Assembly (NCBI RefSeq): GCF_006385805.1
Contig: NZ_VFSG01000001.1
Span: forward strand, 124,001-188,000
DNA: 64,000 nucleotides
Reading direction: 5' to 3'
Source: Streptococcus xiaochunlingii
Lineage (GTDB): Bacteria; Bacillota; Bacilli; Lactobacillales; Streptococcaceae
In this document: positions 56,544-64,000 of the stretch, one piece after another
How positions within the stretch are numbered: the stretch's first letter is position 1
Layout: every line of letters starts with the position of its first letter
Translations under genes and position numbers: made by a program
The notes under the pieces: model-generated
Seen by the model: only the letters and a program-made list of their open reading frames with translations
The model's database searches: none
Told to the model about the DNA's origin: nothing

Positions 56544-57669
56544 TAAGTATTCAGCCATTTTAGGAAACACAGTAGGCTTCCATGATATGTCATCATTGAC
56601 AGATCATCGTCCTGTTGCCAGTCTGCCATTTGATGGAAAATATCGCTTGATCGACTTCCCGCTTTCTAGCCTCGCTAATGCGGGAATTCGTAGTGTATTT
56701 GGTATCTTCCAGCAAGAAAATATCAGTTCTGTCTTTGACCATATTCGCTCTGGTCGTGAGTGGGGCTTGTCAACCCTCTTGAGTCACTACTATCTCGGTA
56801 TCTACAACACTCCAGTAGAAAGTTCAAACGTTGGCAAAGAATACTACGAGCAACTCTTGACCTATTTGAAACGCTCTGGTTCGAACCAGACAGTCGCTCT
56901 GAACTGTGACGTCTTGGTGAATATTGATTTGAACCAGGTTTTCCATTTGCATAATACCATTGATGCACCTATTACAGTAGTTTACAAAAAGATGCATCAA
57001 CGGGATATCTCAGAAGTAAATGCAATCTTGGATATTGATGAGACAGACCATGTGACTGGTCAAAAATTGTTTGAAGGCCAAGATCCTGAAGCATTTTACA
57101 ATATGTCGACCGACATCTTTATTGTGGATACTCCTTGGTTGATTGAAAAATTGGAGCAAGAAGTTCATAAGGAACATCCAGAAAAACTGCGTTATATCTT
57201 ACGTGATTTAGCGGTTGAATATGGGGCATTCGCTTTTGAATACACTGGCTATATTGCCAATATTCACTCTGTTGAGTCATATTACCGCGCTAATCTTGAC
57301 ATGTTGGAAACTCAGAAATTCATGTCACTCTTCTCACCAAATCAAAAAGTTTATACCAAGGTGAAAAATGAAGAGCCAACTTACTATGCGACTGGTTCGC
57401 AAATTAAGAATTCGCAATTTGCCTCAGGAAGCATTGTCGAAGCTTTGGTACATGATTCTGTCATCTCTCGTCGGGTTCATCTCCATAAGGGGGCAGAAAT
57501 TCGTAGCAGTCTCTTGTTCCCAGGTGTTGTTGTCCATGAGGGAGCAGTCGTAGAGCATGCGATTCTTGACAAGGGTGTCGTAGTTGAAACTGGCGTTACC
57601 ATTCGTGGAACCAAAGAGGCACCTCTTGTGATTAAAAAAGGTGCTGTAATTACAGAGGATATTGGATAA
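56533..57669 (+). CDS. glgD: GlgD, regulatory subunit of glucose-1-phosphate adenylyltransferase
   Basis: 378 aa GlgC paralogue that forms the hetero-oligomer with GlgC and enhances its activity. The nucleotide loop of GlgC (GGQGTRL) is missing at the N-terminus, replaced by [19 protein letters not shown], consistent with a non-catalytic subunit. The beta-helix C-terminus is retained ([16 protein letters not shown]). It overlaps glgC by 11 bases, and its TAA stop shares one base with the glgA ATG, so translation is tightly coupled. Confidence 0.96.
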   Translation: MKIDKYSAILGNTVGFHDMSSLTDHRPVASLPFDGKYRLIDFPLSSLANAGIRSVFGIFQQENISSVFDHIRSGREWGLSTLLSHYYLGIYNTPVESSNVGKEYYEQLLTYLKRSGSNQTVALNCDVLVNIDLNQVFHLHNTIDAPITVVYKKMHQRDISEVNAILDIDETDHVTGQKLFEGQDPEAFYNMSTDIFIVDTPWLIEKLEQEVHKEHPEKLRYILRDLAVEYGAFAFEYTGYIANIHSVESYYRANLDMLETQKFMSLFSPNQKVYTKVKNEEPTYYATGSQIKNSQFASGSIVEALVHDSVISRRVHLHKGAEIRSSLLFPGVVVHEGAVVEHAILDKGVVVETGVTIRGTKEAPLVIKKGAVITEDIG

Positions 57670-59096
57670 TGAAATTATTGTTTGTTGCCGCTGAAGGAGC
57701 TCCTTTTTCAAAAACGGGGGGCTTGGGAGACGTTATTGGGGCACTCCCTAAATCCTTGGCTAAAAAAGGCCATGATGTTCGTGTCGTCCTCCCTTACTAT
57801 GACATGGTAGAGGCGAAATTTGGCGACCAAGTTGAAGATGTGCTACACTTCGAGACCAGAGTTGGATGGAGAAGTGAATACGTTGGTGTGAAACGCATCT
57901 ATCGTGATGGTGTTACTTTCTATTTTATTGATAACCAGAAATATTTCTTTAGAGGACATGTCTACGGAGATTTTGATGATGGGGAGCGCTTTGCCTATTT
58001 CCAATTGGCAACGCTGGAAATGATGGAACGAGTAGACTTTATTCCAGATATCATCCATGTTCATGATTATCATACCGCCATGATTCCTTTCCTTCTTAAG
58101 GAAAAGTACCGTTGGATTCAAGCTTACAATGGTATTAAGTCTGTCTTGACCATCCATAATCTGGAGTTCCAAGGTCAGTTTGACCCAGGAATGTTGTGGG
58201 ATTTGTTTGGAGTTGGATTTGAGCGCTATGAGGATGGCACTCTTCGGTGGAAAGATTGCTTAAACTGGATGAAGGCCGGGATCCTCTATGCTGATCGTGT
58301 GACCACTGTTTCACCAAGTTACGGTTATGAAATCATGACGGCTGAATATGGTTGCGGACTCGATCAAATCTTGCGGATGGAATCTGGTAAATTAACGGGT
58401 ATTGTGAATGGAATCGATACAGACCTCTACAATCCTGAAACAGACCCGCTCTTGACCTATCATTTCAGTCAAGATGATTTATCAGGGAAAGCAACAAGTA
58501 AGCGAGCTCTTCAGGAACGTGTCGGACTTTCGGTACGTGATGATGTTCCCTTGTTTGGAATTGTTTCTCGTTTGACCCGCCAAAAAGGCTTTGACGTGGT
58601 GGTTGAAGAACTCCACAACCTTCTACAAAAGGATATCCAAATCGTTCTTTTGGGTACAGGAGATCCTGGCTTTGAGCAAGCCTTTGCTTGGTTTGGTCAA
58701 GCTTATCCAGATAAACTTTCTGCTAACATCATGTTTGACGTGCAGTTGGCGCAAGAAATCTATGCCGCTTCGGATGTTTTCTTGATGCCAAGCCGATTTG
58801 AACCATGTGGACTTTCTCAAATGATGGCTATGCGCTACGGCACCTTGCCATTGGTTCACGAGGTAGGGGGACTGCGTGATACAGTGCAAGCCTATAATGT
58901 CATCGATGGCAGTGGTACTGGATTTAGCTTTAACAACCTATCTGGTTATTGGTTAAACTGGGCTGTCGATCAAGCTTTGACAGTCTATACTCATGATAAG
59001 AATGCTTGGTACGGTCTTCAAAGAGAAGCCATGAGTCGTGATTTCTCTTGGGATACAGCTAGTCAACACTATGCGGATCTCTATCAGTCTTTGTAA
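57669..59096 (+). CDS. glgA: Glycogen synthase GlgA
   Basis: 475 aa GT5 glycogen synthase that adds glucose from ADP-glucose to the growing chain. The N-terminal [16 protein letters not shown] (about residues 15-30) is the ADP-glucose site. The second Rossmann domain has the C-terminal [14 protein letters not shown] segment with the conserved Glu. It overlaps glgD by one base. No glgP follows in this window; the next gene is a surface protease, preceded by an inverted pair of IS-like ends. Confidence 0.97.
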   Translation: MKLLFVAAEGAPFSKTGGLGDVIGALPKSLAKKGHDVRVVLPYYDMVEAKFGDQVEDVLHFETRVGWRSEYVGVKRIYRDGVTFYFIDNQKYFFRGHVYGDFDDGERFAYFQLATLEMMERVDFIPDIIHVHDYHTAMIPFLLKEKYRWIQAYNGIKSVLTIHNLEFQGQFDPGMLWDLFGVGFERYEDGTLRWKDCLNWMKAGILYADRVTTVSPSYGYEIMTAEYGCGLDQILRMESGKLTGIVNGIDTDLYNPETDPLLTYHFSQDDLSGKATSKRALQERVGLSVRDDVPLFGIVSRLTRQKGFDVVVEELHNLLQKDIQIVLLGTGDPGFEQAFAWFGQAYPDKLSANIMFDVQLAQEIYAASDVFLMPSRFEPCGLSQMMAMRYGTLPLVHEVGGLRDTVQAYNVIDGSGTGFSFNNLSGYWLNWAVDQALTVYTHDKNAWYGLQREAMSRDFSWDTASQHYADLYQSL

Positions 59097-59121
59097 GATA
59101 AATCTCTAAAAACGCCTATTT

Positions 59122-59173
59122 TGAACTGACCCCAAAAGTTAGACAGAAAAATCTGACTCTTGGGGCCGGTACA
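59122..59173. repeat. Near-palindrome of two IS-terminal-like arms after glgA
   Basis: The left arm (59122-59145) begins TGAACTGACCCCAAAAGT. The right arm, read on the other strand from 59173, begins TGTACCGGCCCCAAGAGT. They match at about 17 of 22 bases around a four-base loop. The arm sequence resembles terminal inverted repeats of IS3-family elements in streptococci (from memory). No transposase is present. As RNA it forms a long hairpin that may terminate glgA transcription. The rest of 59097-59398 holds only a Lys-rich 44-codon TTG frame (59188-59322) of doubtful reality. Confidence 0.6.
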
Positions 59174-59398
59174 TTTTAGGAGTTTTTTTGTTGCTAAGAA
59201 AGGAAGAGGAGCTACTTACATATAGGAAGCAAAAAGGGAAGAAATCTGAGCAAAATGAGTTGCTAAAAGATTCGAAAAAAGATAAGATAGATAAAGGTAA
59301 AAAATCACGGGAAGCGTTTTAGGGGAAGTGTCATTCCTCTCCAAAAATAAATGTGACTTCCTATGATTTACAAATATTACTATGTAGGAAATTATAGG

Positions 59399-62300
59399 AT
59401 GAAACAAAGAAGACAAGCTTTTGAAAAGATTACCAAGTATTCGATTCGGAAATTATCCGTCGGAGTAGGTCCGGTTGCTATTGGAGCCCTTCTTTTTGCA
59501 GGGAGTGTAGTAGGAGCGCCTTCTGTACAAGCTGATCAATTCACGGTAGAAGCGACAGTTCATATGGGGTATGTCACGGAAAATGAGTTGACACCTGAGG
59601 AACAAGCTCAGGTGATTCGTGCAATTCCTGAAGAATATCAAAATGAAGATACCTTTTATCTGGTCTATAAGAAAAAAACACCTAGTCAAGGGCTACTACC
59701 TCAAACAGGGACGACCGAATTGGCGATTGCTGGCCTTAGTATAGCGACTGCCTCTTTAGCAGTTCTTTTGCTGTCCAAAAAACATCGTAAAAAAGTAATG
59801 GGACTCCTATTAATTGGTTCCATGGGGCAAAGCCTACTCTTATCCATTGATGCTGCAGCCTTGCAAAATATTGAATTAGCAAGCTACAATCAAACTCTTT
59901 CAATTGCAAGCAGTAAAGAACTGGTCAATGGTGTCATTCCGATTGAAGGCTATGACTATGTTGGCTACCTGCGTTGTCCAGTTGATCCAAGAGCTACGGG
60001 CCAAGAACCTCATGTAAAAGTGGAGGAGAAGCCAGTATCCCAACCTGCAATAGAAGGAAAGACTCTATCTCAGGTAACACCTGAAGAGGGTCCTGCATTC
60101 CCTATAGTGGACAAGCCAAACGTTGAAGTTTCAACAGAAATTATTCCGTTTGAAACGGTAGAACAAGCAGATCCTACTTTAGCAAAAGGTCAAACAGCAG
60201 TTTTAAGAGCTGGACAAAATGGTGAACAGACTGTTTTTACAGAAGTAAGTACGGTAAATGGTCAGGAAATTCGCAAGGTAGTTGAAAGCAAGGTTACTAA
60301 AGAACCAGTTTCACAAATTCTTGCTGTCGGGACCAAGGAGGATGTTCAACCAAGTCCACAACCTGCCCCAGTAGTCACAGCTAAGGGAACTCAGGAAGAA
60401 GGTCATGTGGGAGAAGCGCCTGTTCAGCCGGAGAACCCAACCTATACAGGTGTCGTTGAAGCCAAGGGAACACAAGAAGAAGGTCATGTAGGAGAAGCGC
60501 CTGTTCAACCGGAGACTCCATCCTATACAGGTGTCGTTGAAGCCAAGGGAACCCAGGAAGAAGGCCATGTCGGCGAAGCCCCAATTCAACCGGAGAACCC
60601 AGTTTACCAAGCGACCGAAGGGACAGTAACGGAGACAGAAATGGTAATCCTTCCATATGAAACAGAGTATGTAACGGATGCTAATCGTTACACCGATGAA
60701 GAAAGCCTTCTTCAGAAAGGCGAGGCTGGTAGTCAGGAGATTCGTCGTGTTTATAAGACGGTCAATGGTGAGAAGATTGGCGAGCCCCTCAGCACGACAA
60801 CTGAAACGGTAAAAGCTCCTGTGACAGAAAGAATCAGTCGTGGAAGTAAGGCGATTGAAGGCCAAACAGAGGAAGTTGCTTTTGAGGAGATTCCATTTAA
60901 GACGGTAACCGAACAAGATGGCACCTTGCTAAAAGGAACTGAAAGGGTTTCTCAAGCCGGTAAGAATGGGAAGAAGAAAATCACCAAGGTTTACAAGACC
61001 ATCAAGGGAGTTAAAACGGCGGATGCTCCTACGATTTCCGAAGAAGTGGTAGAACAAGCGCAAGATCAGATCATTCAAAAAGGGACCAAAGAACTTGAAA
61101 AGCCAACCTTAACCTTGACCCAGGTCGAGAAGGAAGAATTGAAGCGTAGTGCTAAAGCTACTTATCGTTTGGACAAACCAGACGGTGTGACCATCAAGTC
61201 TATCCAGGCTGTATTGAAGAAGGGTGATCAAGTGGTTAAAACGTTTGCCCTTTCAGAGACGGACTTAGCAGCTGCCTTAGCGGACTTGGACTACTACAAG
61301 GATTATACGCTCGCAACGACCATGGTCTATGACCGTGGAAATGGGGATGAAGAAGAAGTTCTTAAGGAAGAACCGCTAAGACTTGACCTTAAAAAAGTTG
61401 AAGTCAAAAACATCAAGGAAACCAGTCTGATTAGCGTGGATGACCAAGGCCTTGAGACTGATCGTAGCCTCTTGTCGGAGACACCATCGAATGTTAAGCC
61501 TTACTACTTAAAAGTTACGACTTACGATAACAAGGTTACGAAACTAGCTGTTGATAAAATCGAAGAAGTTACTGTAGGTGGAAATAAACTATACAAAGTA
61601 ACTGCTAAGGCACCTGATTTGATTCAACGTACTGCAGAGAATCGTTTCACTGAAGAGTATGTACACTATTTACCTAAGCCAAAAGCTCACGAAGGTGATG
61701 TTTACTACGACTTTAATGAACTTGTAAAAGCTATGCAAGCCAATCCGACTGGTACATTTAAACTTGGTAGCAATATGAATGCTAATAATGTACCAGCTGC
61801 TGGCAAATCTTATGTAACCAATGCCTTTAAAGGTTCATTGGGAAGTACTGATGGCAATAAATTTGCCATTCATAATATCACTAGACCATTATTTGGAAAC
61901 ATTGAAGGTGGATCTGTCAAGGATCTCTTACTAGAAAATGTAAATATTGATATGCCTGGAGTTGATCGAGTAGCTCCAATTGCCAATGTCATCAAAAACA
62001 ATGCAACTATCGAGAATGTCAAAGTAACAGGAAGTGTTGTCGGTAATAATGATGTAGCTGGTATTATCAATAAAATTGATGGTAGTGGAAAAGTAAGTAA
62101 TGTTGCCTTTATTGGTAAACTTCACGCTGCAGGCAATAGAGGAGGCTATTTAGCTGGTATTCTTGGTGAAAACTGGAAGGGTGTTGTTGAAAAAGCTTAC
62201 GTTGATGCTGAAATGACTGGTAATAAAGCAAAAGCTGCAGGTCTAGTCTATTCATCTCAAAATGGTGCTAATAACTACACGGTCGGTAAAGAAGGAGTCC

Positions 62301-64000
62301 TTAGAAATTCAGTTGCTAAAGGTTCGATCGAACTGAAAGAAGCTGTTCAATCTGGTGGATTGCTGGGTACCAACTGGGCCTTGGGTACTATTGAAGACAA
62401 CATCACTATGATGAAAGTCAAAACAGGTGAGATGGTATTTGGTCACTCAGATATTGATGCTGACGATTACTTCACCTATTCAAGAACCAAACGTAATTAT
62501 AGTGTTGATGGCGTGAGTGAAGGTAAGAAATCCTTTAACAATTCACGTAAAATTCCAAGTATCTCACTGGCAGAAGCTGAGCAGAAAATTGTAGCAATGG
62601 GAATCACTGCTGATAAATTTACTAGCAGCAAACCAATTGAAGACAAGCTTAATAACAGTCTAAACAAAGACGATCAGTACAAAGCAATTGATAGTTATGA
62701 TGCAACTCGTGAGCTAGCTTACCGTAATATTGCAAAACTTCAACCTTTCTATAATAAAGAGTGGATTGTAGACCAAGGTAATAAATTAGCTGCAGGCAGT
62801 CCTCTCTTGACTAAAGAAGTATTGTCTGTAACTGCTATGAAAGGCAATACCTTTGTGACGGAATTAGCTGATGCTGATCATATTATGATCCACTATGCAG
62901 ATAAGACCAAAGATGTCTTCAGCATTTCACCGAAAGAGTCCAAGGTCAAACAAGTCAAAGAGTACAGTGTAGCGGAACTCGGTGAAGTAGTCTACACGCC
63001 GAATATGGTGGACAAAGACCGTAGTGATCTCATTGGTGCCATCGTAGGGAAATTAAGTCCTGTAGAATTACAATCAGATCCTATCTACACACATCTTGGT
63101 CGAACAGGGCCAAACAAAGTCAATGCTATTAAGAACCTTTACCTCGAAGAAAGTTTCCAAGAAGTCAAGGACAATCTGACTCACTTTGTCAAACAACTGG
63201 TTGAAAACCAAGACCATCAATTAAACACGGATGAGGCTGCCAAACGTTCTCTTATCAAGAAAGTTGATGACAACAAGGCCGCTGTTCTTTTGGGTCTCTC
63301 TTACCTCAACCGCTATTATGGAGTGAAGTTTGATGATGTCAATCTTAAGCAACTCATGTTGTTCAAGCCAGACTTCTATGGGAAGAATGTCGATGTTTTA
63401 GACCGCTTGATCGAAATTGGTTCAAAAGAAGACTACATCAAAGGGACTCGTACCCATGATGCTTTCCGAGAAGTAGTTGCTAAGCATACTCGCTCTGGAA
63501 ATCTCAATGATTTCTTGCAATACAACATGGAACTCTTCACAAAAGAGACAGACTTGAACGATTGGTTCATCAAAGCAACCAAAGACAATGTCTATATTGT
63601 CGAGCCTGAGACAACCAATCCAGCATTCGCATCTGCTAAGCATAGAGCCTATGAGGGCTTAAACAATGATGTTCACGGTAAAATGATCTTGCCACTCTTG
63701 AACTTAAAAGATGCCCATATGTTCTTGATTTCAACCTATAACACCATGGCCTATAGTTCCTTCGAGAAATATGGTAAGAACACGGAAGCAGAGCGGAATG
63801 CCTTCAAAGCTGAAATCGATAAGGTTGCGAAAGGACAACAGAATTACCTAGATTTTTGGTCACGTCTGGCAACGGATAAGGTTCGCAATCAACTCTTGAA
63901 GAGCAATAATATGGTGCCGACCCCTGTTCTTGATAACCAAAACTACAAGGGCATTAGTACAGATCGTTATGGCCATACTAACAGTGGTAAAGATGTGGCT
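59399..64000 (+). CDS. M26-family zinc metalloprotease (IgA1 protease/ZmpB-like), 3' end beyond window
   Basis: Open for 1534 codons to the window end, so truncated. YSIRK signal (residues 14-18, full signal to about 46), then an N-terminal LPQTG (100-104) followed by two hydrophobic segments (about 107-126 and 134-152). This is the unusual anchor layout of pneumococcal IgA1/Zmp proteases. Next are a G5-like domain (about 244-315), three 27-residue repeats starting AKGTQEEGHVGEAP (328-408), two more G5-like domains (about 412-560), and an M26 N-terminal region with GLUG-type repeats (about 800-1000). The HExxH catalytic site is not reached. Whether the substrate is IgA1 cannot be decided. TAGGAAAT precedes the ATG. 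Confidence 0.92.
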   Translation, partial: MKQRRQAFEKITKYSIRKLSVGVGPVAIGALLFAGSVVGAPSVQADQFTVEATVHMGYVTENELTPEEQAQVIRAIPEEYQNEDTFYLVYKKKTPSQGLLPQTGTTELAIAGLSIATASLAVLLLSKKHRKKVMGLLLIGSMGQSLLLSIDAAALQNIELASYNQTLSIASSKELVNGVIPIEGYDYVGYLRCPVDPRATGQEPHVKVEEKPVSQPAIEGKTLSQVTPEEGPAFPIVDKPNVEVSTEIIPFETVEQADPTLAKGQTAVLRAGQNGEQTVFTEVSTVNGQEIRKVVESKVTKEPVSQILAVGTKEDVQPSPQPAPVVTAKGTQEEGHVGEAPVQPENPTYTGVVEAKGTQEEGHVGEAPVQPETPSYTGVVEAKGTQEEGHVGEAPIQPENPVYQATEGTVTETEMVILPYETEYVTDANRYTDEESLLQKGEAGSQEIRRVYKTVNGEKIGEPLSTTTETVKAPVTERISRGSKAIEGQTEEVAFEEIPFKTVTEQDGTLLKGTERVSQAGKNGKKKITKVYKTIKGVKTADAPTISEEVVEQAQDQIIQKGTKELEKPTLTLTQVEKEELKRSAKATYRLDKPDGVTIKSIQAVLKKGDQVVKTFALSETDLAAALADLDYYKDYTLATTMVYDRGNGDEEEVLKEEPLRLDLKKVEVKNIKETSLISVDDQGLETDRSLLSETPSNVKPYYLKVTTYDNKVTKLAVDKIEEVTVGGNKLYKVTAKAPDLIQRTAENRFTEEYVHYLPKPKAHEGDVYYDFNELVKAMQANPTGTFKLGSNMNANNVPAAGKSYVTNAFKGSLGSTDGNKFAIHNITRPLFGNIEGGSVKDLLLENVNIDMPGVDRVAPIANVIKNNATIENVKVTGSVVGNNDVAGIINKIDGSGKVSNVAFIGKLHAAGNRGGYLAGILGENWKGVVEKAYVDAEMTGNKAKAAGLVYSSQNGANNYTVGKEGVLRNSVAKGSIELKEAVQSGGLLGTNWALGTIEDNITMMKVKTGEMVFGHSDIDADDYFTYSRTKRNYSVDGVSEGKKSFNNSRKIPSISLAEAEQKIVAMGITADKFTSSKPIEDKLNNSLNKDDQYKAIDSYDATRELAYRNIAKLQPFYNKEWIVDQGNKLAAGSPLLTKEVLSVTAMKGNTFVTELADADHIMIHYADKTKDVFSISPKESKVKQVKEYSVAELGEVVYTPNMVDKDRSDLIGAIVGKLSPVELQSDPIYTHLGRTGPNKVNAIKNLYLEESFQEVKDNLTHFVKQLVENQDHQLNTDEAAKRSLIKKVDDNKAAVLLGLSYLNRYYGVKFDDVNLKQLMLFKPDFYGKNVDVLDRLIEIGSKEDYIKGTRTHDAFREVVAKHTRSGNLNDFLQYNMELFTKETDLNDWFIKATKDNVYIVEPETTNPAFASAKHRAYEGLNNDVHGKMILPLLNLKDAHMFLISTYNTMAYSSFEKYGKNTEAERNAFKAEIDKVAKGQQNYLDFWSRLATDKVRNQLLKSNNMVPTPVLDNQNYKGISTDRYGHTNSGKDVA
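60380..60622 (+). repeat. Three 81-base in-frame tandem repeats in the surface protease gene
   Basis: Units start at 60380, 60461 and 60542, each encoding 27 residues beginning AKGTQEEGHVGEAP. They differ by a few substitutions (for example PENPTY, PETPSY, PENPVY). They lie between the first and second G5-like domains and probably vary in number between strains. Confidence 0.9.

Noticed and set aside
57097..57553. Short plus and minus frames within glgD and glgA
   Set aside because: Out-of-frame shadows of well-supported genes.
59188..59322. Lys-rich 44-codon frame starting at TTG with AGGAG upstream
   Set aside because: Could be translated, but the start is TTG, composition is low complexity and no homology is recognisable; possibly residue of an IS gene.
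60311..60916. 201-codon open frame on the minus strand
   Set aside because: Antisense shadow of the repeat and G5-coding region of the surface protease; low-complexity product and no promoter or Shine-Dalgarno.
1..64000. tRNA, rRNA, CRISPR arrays, prophage or complete IS elements
   Set aside because: None recognised by eye; no cloverleaf-like blocks, regularly spaced repeats, integrase or transposase genes were seen.

Overview
This window is a segment of a Firmicutes chromosome, almost certainly a viridans-group Streptococcus. The arrangement of comEA-comEC, coiA behind a ComX-type box, the arcABCDT cluster flanked by flp and argR-queA, nagB, the T-box before alaS, ptsHI, glgBCDA and a YSIRK/LPxTG surface metalloprotease all point there. 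The arginine deiminase locus followed by argR, queA and nagB resembles the S. gordonii / S. sanguinis / S. parasanguinis group. The exact species cannot be fixed from the sequence alone. Nearly all of the window is ordinary core or common accessory streptococcal sequence. I see no prophage, CRISPR array, rRNA, tRNA or complete insertion sequence.

Layout. 1-1.5 kb: 3' part of a DEAD-box helicase (cshA). 1.8-9.1 kb: galactose uptake and tagatose-6-phosphate pathway (lacR, galactitol/galactose-type PTS IIA-IIB-IIC, lacX-like epimerase, lacA, lacB, lacC, lacD). 9.3-13.5 kb: a GNAT enzyme, then on the minus strand a P-type ATPase, a tRNA methyltransferase and a GIY-YIG protein. 13.6-19.1 kb: plsC, comEA-comEC behind a perfect ComX (cin) box, a DUF805 membrane protein and holA. 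19.2-22.7 kb: sodA, a HerA-like ATPase, and a serine hydrolase gene broken by one in-frame TGA. 22.8-32 kb: arginine deiminase system (Crp/Fnr regulator, arcA, arcB, arcC, arcD, arcT), then argR-queA on the minus strand across a structured repeat. 32.1-37.7 kb: nagB, two DacA-type D,D-carboxypeptidase paralogues separated by an MFS transporter, and a lipoprotein. 37.9-46.8 kb: coiA, pepF, an O-methyltransferase, prsA, a T-box-controlled pair (LURP-one-like gene and alaS) and a CPBP protein. 47-50.6 kb: class Ib ribonucleotide reductase nrdH-nrdE-nrdF on the minus strand. 51-59.1 kb: ptsH-ptsI and the glycogen operon glgB-glgC-glgD-glgA. 59.4-64 kb: the N-terminal 1534 codons of an M26-type zinc metalloprotease (IgA1 protease/ZmpB family), cut by the window end.

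How the parts work together. Sugar capture (galactose PTS, HPr/EI), carbon catabolite control (cre-like sites before lacR, arcA, arcD and glgB), glycogen storage and arginine fermentation form the energy theme of an oral streptococcus. Competence genes comEA/comEC/coiA carry ComX-type promoters. Wall metabolism (nagB, two D,D-carboxypeptidases) and export/folding (prsA, lipoprotein, surface protease) make up the envelope theme.

Non-coding features most worth attention: three genes whose promoters predict essentially leaderless mRNAs; tandem NrdR-type boxes four helical turns apart; an apparent second promoter with a large dyad before nrdF; a T-box placed before a LURP-one-like gene rather than directly before alaS; a three-hairpin repeat between arcT and argR; a multi-hairpin element in the gap at 36.9-37.2 kb; and an inverted pair of IS-like ends after glgA.
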